A stretch of DNA of 64,000 nt, taken from contig NZ_SJTF01000005.1 in NCBI RefSeq assembly GCF_004634245.1, forward strand, positions 248,001 through 312,000, in the 5' to 3' direction. The position numbers and the translations under genes are program-made. How positions within the stretch are numbered: position 1 is the first letter of the stretch; every line of letters starts with the position of its first letter. The notes under the pieces were generated by a model. It made no database searches, was not told the DNA's origin, and saw nothing but the letters and a program-made list of their open reading frames with translations. This document shows positions 17,670 to 25,013 of the stretch, piece by piece. Origin of the DNA: Flavobacterium foetidum (GTDB lineage: Bacteria > Bacteroidota > Bacteroidia > Flavobacteriales > Flavobacteriaceae).

Positions 17670-19454
17670 ATGCTGAAAAAATATTTTCGACGACTAGAAA
17701 GCATAATTGCTTTGGCACAATCTTTAATGACTCCAAAGCAGTTCATTTTTTTATCAAGTGTCTTAATCGGAATATCTTGTTCGCTTGCCGTTATTGTTTT
17801 AAAAACATTCGCACACAGCGTCTTTTCGTTTGCCACCTATATCAACGGAATTTTAAAATTGAGTTTTATCAACAGTATTCTGCCGATTGTCGGAATTCTG
17901 TTGACGGTTTTTGTGGTAAAAAAAGTCCTAAACGGAACAATTCAGAAAGGAACTTCTCAAATACTTTATGCTGTTGCTAAAAAAGCCAGTATCATACCTC
18001 GAAAACAAATGTATGCACAAATCGTAACAAGCTCTCTTACGGTTGGCTTGGGAGGTTCTGCAGGTTTAGAAAGTCCGATTGTAATAACTGGTGCAGCTTT
18101 TGGTTCTAATTTTGCTCAAAATTACAAAATGTCTTATAAGGACAGGACTTTAATGATTGGTTGCGGAGTCGCTGCCGGAATTGCCGCTGCCTTTAATGCT
18201 CCCATCGCCGGAGTTTTGTTTGCAATTGAGGTTTTATTAGTAGATGTAAGCATTTCGGCCTTTACGCCAATTATGATTTCTGCAGCAACCGGAGCTTTGG
18301 TTTCTGCCATTGTTCTGGATGAAAGCATTCTTTTAAGCTTCAAAAAACAAGAAACTTTTGATTACCATAATATTCCTTTTTATGTAATTTTAGGCGTTCT
18401 CACTGGACTTGTGGCAATTTATTATTCTCGTAATTTTCAAAGAGTTGAACATTATTTTGCCAAACAGCAGATTGGTCCCTACAAAAAAGCTTTAATCGGT
18501 TCTTCGATGCTGGCGTTGCTCATTTTTATATTTCCAACTTTGTTTGGTGAAGGTTACGAAAGCATCAAAACTTTATCTGAAACTGATCCTGGAAAACTTC
18601 TAGACAATACTCTTTTTGCCGACTTTAGAAACAATAATTGGGTTTTGCTCTTGTTTGTTGGCGCAACCATGATGGTCAAAGTATTTGCTTCTGGATTGAC
18701 TATTGGAAGCGGTGGAAATGGCGGAAACTTTGCTCCTTCTTTATTTCTAGGTTCTTACTTAGGGTACTTTTTTTCAAAATTGGTAACTCTTATTGGCCTG
18801 TCTAAACTACCTATCAGCAACTTTACAATGGTCGGAATGGCCGGAATTCTGAGCGGTCTATTTCACGCACCATTAACTGCAATATTCTTAATCGCAGAAA
18901 TAACAGGAGGTTACGGATTAATGATTCCGCTTATGATGGTTTCATCCATTAGCTTTGCTATTTCTAAACGTTATGAAAAATATTCGCTTGACGTAAAAGG
19001 ATTAGCCAAAAAAGGACACGCTTTTACGAGCAACAAAGATTCTAATATTTTATCTACTCTGGATATTGACAGCATTATTCAATGCGATTACTTAACTGTT
19101 CATCCTGATGAAAATTTAAGCAAATTGGTAGATTTGATTTCTCATTCCAATCAAGTTGTTTTTGCGGTTGTAGATAATGAAAAAGATTTGTTGGGCGTAG
19201 TGCATTTTAATGATATCCGTGAAATTATCTTTAATGCATATAGGGTTAAATACACGCAGATCAAAGATGTAATGAAAATTCCTGCTGCTACAATTTCGTC
19301 TTACGATAGCATGGAAATCGTCATGAAAAAATTTGAAACTACGAAATCGGCTTTTCTTCCTGTGATCCGAAATGAAAAATACTACGGATTCATTTCCAAA
19401 TCTATCGCTCTTGAAGCTTACCGAACAAAACTTCGCTCTATGACAATTGAATAG
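17670..19454 (+). CDS. ClC-family chloride channel/antiporter with C-terminal CBS domains
   Basis: A 594-residue polytopic protein of the ClC family. The anion-binding motifs are GLGGSAGLESP (residues 126-136), with the gating-type Glu134, and the later GSGGNGGNFAPSL. About the last 145 residues are cytoplasmic and form two CBS domains (DYLTVHPDENLSKLVDLI and IKDVMKIPAATISSYDS segments), which usually bind adenine nucleotides and modulate transport. Whether it is an H+/Cl- exchanger or a channel cannot be decided by eye. It lies 71 bases after ggt and 63 bases before fic, all on the same strand, but each could have its own promoter. Confidence 0.92.
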   Translation: MLKKYFRRLESIIALAQSLMTPKQFIFLSSVLIGISCSLAVIVLKTFAHSVFSFATYINGILKLSFINSILPIVGILLTVFVVKKVLNGTIQKGTSQILYAVAKKASIIPRKQMYAQIVTSSLTVGLGGSAGLESPIVITGAAFGSNFAQNYKMSYKDRTLMIGCGVAAGIAAAFNAPIAGVLFAIEVLLVDVSISAFTPIMISAATGALVSAIVLDESILLSFKKQETFDYHNIPFYVILGVLTGLVAIYYSRNFQRVEHYFAKQQIGPYKKALIGSSMLALLIFIFPTLFGEGYESIKTLSETDPGKLLDNTLFADFRNNNWVLLLFVGATMMVKVFASGLTIGSGGNGGNFAPSLFLGSYLGYFFSKLVTLIGLSKLPISNFTMVGMAGILSGLFHAPLTAIFLIAEITGGYGLMIPLMMVSSISFAISKRYEKYSLDVKGLAKKGHAFTSNKDSNILSTLDIDSIIQCDYLTVHPDENLSKLVDLISHSNQVVFAVVDNEKDLLGVVHFNDIREIIFNAYRVKYTQIKDVMKIPAATISSYDSMEIVMKKFETTKSAFLPVIRNEKYYGFISKSIALEAYRTKLRSMTIE

Positions 19455-19460
19455 CCTTAC

Positions 19461-19494
19461 TATCGGATAAGTTAAAAATTTTTATTATCCGATA
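19461..19494. promoter_or_regulatory. Perfect palindrome upstream of fic, candidate operator
   Basis: TATCGGATAA (19461-19470) is repeated inverted as TTATCCGATA (19485-19494), separated by 14 bases. It covers the place where the -33 region of the fic promoter should lie, just upstream of the -7 element at 19503. The half-site spacing of about two helical turns suits a dimeric DNA-binding protein. It has no T run, so it is a poor terminator candidate. Confidence 0.45.
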
Positions 19495-19502
19495 TTAAGA
19501 AG

Positions 19503-19510
19503 TATTTTTG
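19503..19510 (+). promoter_or_regulatory. Candidate -7 promoter element of fic
   Basis: TATTTTTG fits TANNTTTG and ends 7 bases before the ATG at 19518, so the message would be leaderless or nearly so. Confidence 0.45.
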
Positions 19511-19517
19511 TAGGATT

Positions 19518-20471
19518 ATGTGGAATATAGACCTAACATACAGAGAAGAATTTCAATCAACCTTTGACAGATTGTACCAAAAAAGGCAGGAACTGCAAAC
19601 CAGCAGACCATTGCCTAATATTGCTTTGAATAAAATTCGTGAAAGCTTATCTCTGGAATGGACATACAATTCAAATAGTATTGAAGGAAATACAATGAGT
19701 TTACGTGAAACCCAAATGGTAATTCAAGAAGGTATTACCATTAAGGGAAAATCGCTTCGTGAACATTTTGAGACACATAATCATGATAAAGCAATTGATT
19801 ATTTATATTCGATTGTTGATGAAAATTACAAACTTAGAAGTATTGATATACTCTCTATTCATGGCTTAGTCTTACGTTCTATTGAAGATGATTTTGCAGG
19901 ACGTATTCGAAATGGCGGTGTTAGAATTTCAGGAGCTAATTTTTTACCTCCAAATGCTAATAAAGTCTCCGATTATCTTGATGAATTAATCGACTTTATC
20001 AATACAAATCCATTGGGTCTAAATGATATTGAGCTTGCTACTATTTACCATCATAAACTAGTATGGATTCATCCTTTTTTTGATGGCAACGGCCGAACTG
20101 TTCGTTTGAGTATGAATCTGCTCTTGATGCGTCGTGGTTTTCCTCCTGCAATCATTCTTAAGAATGATAGAAAAAAATATTACGAGGCACTAAATCAAGC
20201 CAACAATGGTAATTATCAAAAGCTAACACTCTTGATGTGTCAGGCATTAGAAAGAACCTTAAATATTTATCTGAACGCAATGCCGGGAAGTACTTATGAT
20301 TATCAGCCAATATCAGACATTGTGAGTGAACCTGAAACTCCTTACGGACAGGAATATGTTAGTTTACTTGCCAGAACAGGAAAAATAGATGCTTATAAAG
20401 AAGGCCGAAACTGGTACACAACCAAAGAAGCCATCGAAGAATATATGGCAACCCGAAAGAGAAAACGCTAG
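19518..20471 (+). CDS. Fic-domain protein (predicted AMPylase) with C-terminal winged-helix-like domain
   Basis: Predicted protein-modifying enzyme, usually AMP transfer to a hydroxyl side chain. The 317-residue protein has the complete Fic motif HPFFDGNGRT beginning at His185. It also has an intramolecular inhibitory motif of the form S/T-xxx-E-G/N at Ser52-Glu56-Gly57 (in NSNSIEGN), which in characterised class II Fic proteins blocks ATP binding until relieved. The N-terminal about 45 residues are helical; the last about 60 residues (including GKIDAYKEGRNWYTTKEAIEEY) look like a small winged-helix/MerR-like DNA-binding module. No antitoxin-like small gene is adjacent, consistent with internal inhibition. 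A palindrome lies over its promoter region. Confidence 0.9.
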   Translation: MWNIDLTYREEFQSTFDRLYQKRQELQTSRPLPNIALNKIRESLSLEWTYNSNSIEGNTMSLRETQMVIQEGITIKGKSLREHFETHNHDKAIDYLYSIVDENYKLRSIDILSIHGLVLRSIEDDFAGRIRNGGVRISGANFLPPNANKVSDYLDELIDFINTNPLGLNDIELATIYHHKLVWIHPFFDGNGRTVRLSMNLLLMRRGFPPAIILKNDRKKYYEALNQANNGNYQKLTLLMCQALERTLNIYLNAMPGSTYDYQPISDIVSEPETPYGQEYVSLLARTGKIDAYKEGRNWYTTKEAIEEYMATRKRKR

Positions 20472-20488
20472 CTCAAACTAGCGTTTTT
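20463..20488 (+). terminator. Intrinsic terminator of fic
   Basis: AAACGCTAG (20463-20471) pairs with CTAGCGTTT (20478-20486) and is followed by T residues. The fic stop codon is inside the left arm. Confidence 0.8.
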
Positions 20489-20547
20489 TGTTACTATTTG
20501 TAACATAAAGTTTTGCTATTGAGTACTAAAAGAACAAATCAAAGTGG

Positions 20548-20555
20548 TAACTTTG
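20548..20555 (+). promoter_or_regulatory. Candidate -7 promoter element of uvrA, decides the start
   Basis: TAACTTTG fits TANNTTTG. Transcription would begin about 20560-20563, so an in-frame TTG at 20560 could hardly be used and the ATG at 20572 is the likely start. Confidence 0.5.
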
Positions 20556-20571
20556 CGTTTTGCTCAAAATT

Positions 20572-23403
20572 ATGTTAGAAAAAGACAATACTATTGAAGT
20601 TCTTGGTGCAAGAGTTCATAATCTTAAAAATATAGACATTTCTATTCCGCGTGAAAAACTGGTTGTCATTACCGGTTTATCAGGCTCTGGAAAATCATCT
20701 TTGGCATTTGATACTATTTATGCTGAAGGTCAGCGTCGTTATGTTGAAACTTTCTCTGCCTATGCAAGGCAATTCCTTGGCGGACTGGAACGTCCTGATG
20801 TCGATAAAATTGACGGACTTTCACCAGTTATTGCTATTGAACAAAAAACAACCAGCAAAAGTCCGCGTTCTACTGTGGGAACCATTACAGAAATTTACGA
20901 TTTCCTCAGGCTTTTATATGCTCGTGGCGCCGATGCCTACAGTTACAACACAGGCGAAAAAATGGTTTCATATTCTGATGAACAAATCAAAGATTTGATT
21001 ATTCAGGATTATAACGGAAAACGAATCAACATTTTGGCTCCAGTCATTAAGGCTAGAAAAGGACATTATGCCGAATTATTTCAGCAAATCACCAAACAAG
21101 GCTTTTTAAAAGTCCGCGTAAATGGTGAAGTTCAGGATTTGGTCTCAGGCATGAAACTGGATCGCTACAAAACGCACGATATTGAAATTGTGGTTGACAG
21201 AATGGTGATCGAAGATAATCCTGACACTCAAAAAAGGCTTTCTGAAAGCATCAATACAGCAATGCATCATGGTGAAGATGTTTTGATGATTTTAGATCAA
21301 GATTCTAATGAAGTACGCTATTTCAGTAGAAATTTAATGTGTCCTTCAACCGGGATTTCGTATCAAAATCCGGAACCGAATTTGTTTTCTTTCAACTCTC
21401 CAAAGGGAGCTTGTCCGCATTGCAACGGATTGGGAACTGTACATGAAATCAATGTTAAGAAAATTATCCCAAATCCGAAATTGTCTATTAAAAGCGGTGG
21501 TTTTGCTCCGCTTGGAGAATACAAATCGTCTTGGATTTTCAAACAATTAGAAACCATTGGAGAAAAATTCGGATTTAAAATTACTGATCCAATCGAAAAG
21601 ATTCCGGAAGAAGCCATGACGATGATTTTGTATGGCGGAAAAGATAAATTTGCCATCAATTCTAAAGATCTTGGCGTAACCAGAGAATATAAAATTGATT
21701 TTGAAGGAATTTCTAATTTCATCAAAAATCAATATGACGAAAGTGCCACAACAAGTATAAAGCGTTGGGCAAAAGATTTTATGGACGAAATTCCATGCCC
21801 GGTTTGCGAAGGTTCTCGTCTTAAAAAAGAAGCTTTATTTTTTAGAGTGAATGAAAAAAATATCACCGAATTGTGTGATATGGATATTTCAGATTTGACA
21901 GCCTGGTTTTTGGATTTAGAAAATCATTTGACCGACAAACAGCTTCTGATTGCTTCTGAAGTTGTCAAAGAAATCAAAGACCGTTTGAATTTCTTAATGA
22001 ATGTTGGTTTGAATTATTTGGCTTTAAGCCGAAGTTCAAAATCACTTTCTGGTGGAGAGGCACAACGTATCAGATTAGCAACACAAATTGGATCTCAGTT
22101 AGTTGGAGTTTTATACATTTTGGATGAGCCGAGTATTGGTTTACACCAAAGAGACAACGAAAAACTGATTCAGTCTTTAGAACAGTTACGTGATATTGGA
22201 AACTCAGTTATTGTAGTAGAACACGATAAAGACATGATTGAAACCGCTGATTACGTAATTGATATTGGTCCGAAAGCCGGAAAATACGGTGGGCAAATAA
22301 TCAGCACTGGAACTCCTAAAGAAACTTTGGCTTCAAACACCATTACCGCTCAATATCTGAACGGCAAAATGAAATTTGATATTCCGAAAAAGCGTCGAAA
22401 AGGAAATGGAAAATTCTTAAAACTTACTGGAGCAACGGGAAACAACTTGAAAAATGTGTCTATTGAGATTCCACTAGGCCAACTGATCTGCGTTACAGGA
22501 GTTTCTGGAAGCGGCAAATCGACTTTAATAAACGAAACGCTCTACCCTATTCTTAATGCTTATTATTTTAACGGTGTAAAAAAACCGCAACCTTATAAAA
22601 AGATTGAAGGTCTAGAACATATAGACAAAGTTATTGATATCGATCAAAGTCCGATTGGCCGTACGCCACGTTCGAATCCAGCCACTTATACCGAAGTTTT
22701 TACAGAAATCAGAAATCTTTTTACGATGACTTCCGAAAGCATGATTCGCGGTTACAAAGCGGGGCGTTTCAGTTTTAACGTAAAAGGCGGACGATGCGAA
22801 ACCTGCGAAGGTTCTGGAGTAAGAACAATCGAAATGAACTTTTTACCAGATGTTTATGTAGAATGCGAAACCTGTCAGGGAAAACGTTTTAATAGAGAAA
22901 CTCTGGAAATTCGTTATAAAGGAAAATCTATTTCGGATGTTTTGGATATGACGGTTGACGAAGCAGTTCCGTTTTTTGAAAATATTCCTAAGATTCACAG
23001 AAAAATCAAAACCATTCAGGATGTTGGATTAGGATATATTACCCTTGGTCAACAAAGTACAACACTTTCTGGTGGTGAGGCACAGCGTATAAAACTGGCA
23101 GGAGAATTGTCTAAAAAAGACACAGGAAACACATTTTATATTCTCGATGAGCCAACTACAGGATTACATTTTGAAGATATTCGTGTCCTAATGGAAGTCA
23201 TCAATAAACTGGTTGACAAAGGAAATACGATTTTGGTAATCGAACATAACATGGATGTTATCAAACTTGCCGATTATATTATCGATATTGGTCCGGAAGG
23301 CGGAAAAGGCGGCGGACAGCTAGTTGCTAAAGGAACTCCTGAACAAGTCGCTGAGAATAAAAAAAGCTATACGGCTAAGTTTTTGAAGAAGGAATTGGAG
23401 TAA
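20572..23403 (+). CDS. uvrA: UvrABC system damage-recognition ATPase UvrA
   Basis: DNA-damage sensor of nucleotide excision repair; a UvrA dimer loads UvrB at lesions. The 943-residue protein carries two ABC ATPase modules: Walker [10 protein letters not shown] near residue 34 and GVSGSGKST near 645, each with an LSGGEAQRI signature and DEPSIGLH / DEPTTGLH Walker B segments. Zinc-binding cysteine pairs are visible in [16 protein letters not shown] and CETCEGSG...CETCQGKR. Length and order are normal. I prefer the ATG at 20572 over the TTG four codons upstream because of the promoter position. It is monocistronic by appearance: a terminator precedes it and a 695-base repeat-rich region follows. 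Confidence 0.97.
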   Translation: MLEKDNTIEVLGARVHNLKNIDISIPREKLVVITGLSGSGKSSLAFDTIYAEGQRRYVETFSAYARQFLGGLERPDVDKIDGLSPVIAIEQKTTSKSPRSTVGTITEIYDFLRLLYARGADAYSYNTGEKMVSYSDEQIKDLIIQDYNGKRINILAPVIKARKGHYAELFQQITKQGFLKVRVNGEVQDLVSGMKLDRYKTHDIEIVVDRMVIEDNPDTQKRLSESINTAMHHGEDVLMILDQDSNEVRYFSRNLMCPSTGISYQNPEPNLFSFNSPKGACPHCNGLGTVHEINVKKIIPNPKLSIKSGGFAPLGEYKSSWIFKQLETIGEKFGFKITDPIEKIPEEAMTMILYGGKDKFAINSKDLGVTREYKIDFEGISNFIKNQYDESATTSIKRWAKDFMDEIPCPVCEGSRLKKEALFFRVNEKNITELCDMDISDLTAWFLDLENHLTDKQLLIASEVVKEIKDRLNFLMNVGLNYLALSRSSKSLSGGEAQRIRLATQIGSQLVGVLYILDEPSIGLHQRDNEKLIQSLEQLRDIGNSVIVVEHDKDMIETADYVIDIGPKAGKYGGQIISTGTPKETLASNTITAQYLNGKMKFDIPKKRRKGNGKFLKLTGATGNNLKNVSIEIPLGQLICVTGVSGSGKSTLINETLYPILNAYYFNGVKKPQPYKKIEGLEHIDKVIDIDQSPIGRTPRSNPATYTEVFTEIRNLFTMTSESMIRGYKAGRFSFNVKGGRCETCEGSGVRTIEMNFLPDVYVECETCQGKRFNRETLEIRYKGKSISDVLDMTVDEAVPFFENIPKIHRKIKTIQDVGLGYITLGQQSTTLSGGEAQRIKLAGELSKKDTGNTFYILDEPTTGLHFEDIRVLMEVINKLVDKGNTILVIEHNMDVIKLADYIIDIGPEGGKGGGQLVAKGTPEQVAENKKSYTAKFLKKELE

Positions 23404-23760
23404 AAGAATCATATTGGGATGGATAAACTCCATCCCAACAACATAGGCCGATCCTATGGATCTCTTTTAGGTTCGCATTTATTACCAACGGATTGAAATC
23501 CGTCGCTACAATATAAATCGAGCCGATGGCTCTTTTTAGCAAAATTGCTTTTTTAATGATAATTCCTTAGGAATTAAACATCTTGGTGTAATCCCGATAC
23601 CTACCGTGAGTTAATTCGTTGACAATTTTTAATAAACTTTCAATTAAGTTCCGAAGGAACGATTCATAATGTAGCAACGGATTTTAATCCGTTGAAGATT
23701 TTGAGGATCTTTGTAATTGAGTTCCGTAGGAACGGTACATTTTAAATCATAGACAATTCA
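23404..23760. repeat. Cluster of seven short palindromic intergenic repeats
   Basis: No gene. Seven small palindromes are packed here: 23414-23438 (10-bp arms, TTGGGATGGA type), 23488-23503 (ACGGATT/AATCCGT), 23520-23532 (GAGCC/GGCTC), 23561-23575 (AATTCC/GGAATT), 23648-23660 (GTTCC/GGAAC), 23675-23694 (CAACGGATT/AATCCGTTG) and 23721-23733 (GTTCC/GGAAC). Members repeat one another: two GTTCCGNAGGAAC copies and two ACGGATT-type copies. From memory, such elements are scattered between genes in Flavobacterium genomes; their function is unknown. Confidence 0.7.
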
Positions 23761-23943
23761 TAATCCATTGATAATGAAATAAAAACCAAAAATCAATCAT
23801 TATCTCAACATTAGATTTAGATTATAATTCTCGTTTTCCGTAACAATTCTGGAAAAAAGTGTTAATTTAGTATCCGCTTTTTTTGAAAAATTCAGGCTTT
23901 TAAAGGAAAATTGTTTCGATTAAACCAATTGTTTATTTAAAAC

Positions 23944-24030
23944 CAACTGCCCTAGCCCTGATGGGAGGGAAAATCCTTTTGTGCCGGGGTTCGGCACAAA
24001 AGATTGGAAGGAACAGCAGGAATAAGCTCC
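23944..24030 (+). ncRNA. Structured element resembling the Flavo-1 RNA motif (tentative)
   Basis: An 11-bp perfect hairpin (CTTTTGTGCCG at 23976-23986 with CGGCACAAAAG at 23992-24002, loop GGGTT) is bracketed by CTGCCCTAGCCC on the left and AACAGCAGG on the right. CTGC at 23947-23950 can pair with GCAG at 24016-24019 to close the whole element. This TAGCCC...hairpin...AGCAGG arrangement recurs in flavobacterial intergenic DNA and may be the Flavo-1 motif. That name is from memory and was not checked against a covariance model. It lies 69 bases upstream of the LOG-family gene. Confidence 0.4.
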
Positions 24031-24098
24031 TTCCTTCGACTACACTAGATGACATGAAGGAATAAAACAGAATAACATAATAAATTAAAATACCTAAA

Positions 24099-24827
24099 AT
24101 GAGATTAGAAGATTTTGATAATGATGAAGATAAAGTAATTCAGGACCGTTTGAAACAAAAAACGTGGAATGAAATTAGAACCAATGACAGCTGGGCGATT
24201 TTTAAAATTATGTCTGAGTTTGTAAACGGTTACGAAGCCATGGGAAGAATTGGTCCGTGCGTCTCTATATTTGGATCGGCAAGAACTAAACCAGAAGATA
24301 AATATTATGAATTGGCCGAAAAAATTGCTTATAAAATCAGCAAAGCAGGTTATGGCGTAATTACAGGCGGCGGTCCCGGAATTATGGAAGCCGGAAACAA
24401 GGGTGCGCATCTAGGCGGCGGAACTTCGGTTGGTTTAAATATCGAGTTGCCATTTGAACAGCATTTTAATCCGTACATCGATCACGATAAAAACCTGAAT
24501 TTCGACTATTTCTTTGTGAGAAAAGTAATGTTCGTAAAATATTCTCAAGGTTTTGTGGTAATGCCGGGTGGTTTTGGAACTTTAGATGAAATGTTTGAAG
24601 CAATCACCTTAATTCAGACCAAGAAGATTGGAAAATTCCCAATAATTCTGGTTGGGGTTGAATTCTGGTCTGGTTTGATTGAATGGGTCAAAACGGTTTT
24701 GGTTGAAAAAATGCATACCGTAAGTCCAGAAGATTTGAATTTATTCAAGATTGTAGATACAGAGGATGAAGTTGTAGATGTTTTAGATAAATTCTACAAG
24801 AAATACGATTTGAGTCCGAATTTCTAA
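24099..24827 (+). CDS. LOG-family (TIGR00730) Rossmann-fold protein
   Basis: A 242-residue cytoplasmic protein of the LOG / 'lysine decarboxylase-like' family. The two family motifs are present: GGGPGIMEAGNKGA near residue 89 (nucleotide-binding glycine loop) and PGGFGTLDEMFEAIT near residue 152 (the PGGxGTxxE motif). Characterised relatives are phosphoribohydrolases that release cytokinin-type bases or hydrolyse purine nucleotide monophosphates; lysine decarboxylase activity is a historic misannotation. The N-terminal 50 residues are acidic and charged. The gene is followed by a strong terminator and preceded by a structured repeat element that might sit in its leader. Confidence 0.88.
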   Translation: MRLEDFDNDEDKVIQDRLKQKTWNEIRTNDSWAIFKIMSEFVNGYEAMGRIGPCVSIFGSARTKPEDKYYELAEKIAYKISKAGYGVITGGGPGIMEAGNKGAHLGGGTSVGLNIELPFEQHFNPYIDHDKNLNFDYFFVRKVMFVKYSQGFVVMPGGFGTLDEMFEAITLIQTKKIGKFPIILVGVEFWSGLIEWVKTVLVEKMHTVSPEDLNLFKIVDTEDEVVDVLDKFYKKYDLSPNF

Positions 24828-24947
24828 TTTTTGTTGAATCACATAAGACATATTAGAAATTGTAAATTTTACTGTAGAAGTACCTTAAATCAAATGTACT
24901 TGTATCAATTGTATAGTTACAAATTTCATCAAATATTGTAAAAATCG

Positions 24948-24975
24948 AAAGCTGTTTTTTTAAACAGCTTTTTTT
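24948..24975 (+). terminator. Intrinsic terminator of LOG-family gene
   Basis: AAAGCTGTTT (24948-24957) pairs with AAACAGCTTT (24962-24971), followed by T residues. Confidence 0.8.
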
Positions 24976-25013
24976 ATGCTATTTTTACAAAAATCCGAAA
25001 GTCGAAGCCATTC

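Noticed and set aside
19461..19494. Terminator of the ClC gene
   Set aside because: The 14-base loop and the lack of a following T run make it weak as a terminator; its position at the fic promoter fits an operator better.
24099..24827. Lysine decarboxylase
   Set aside because: The PGGxGTxxE motif marks the LOG family of nucleotide phosphoribohydrolases; no PLP-binding lysine motif is present.
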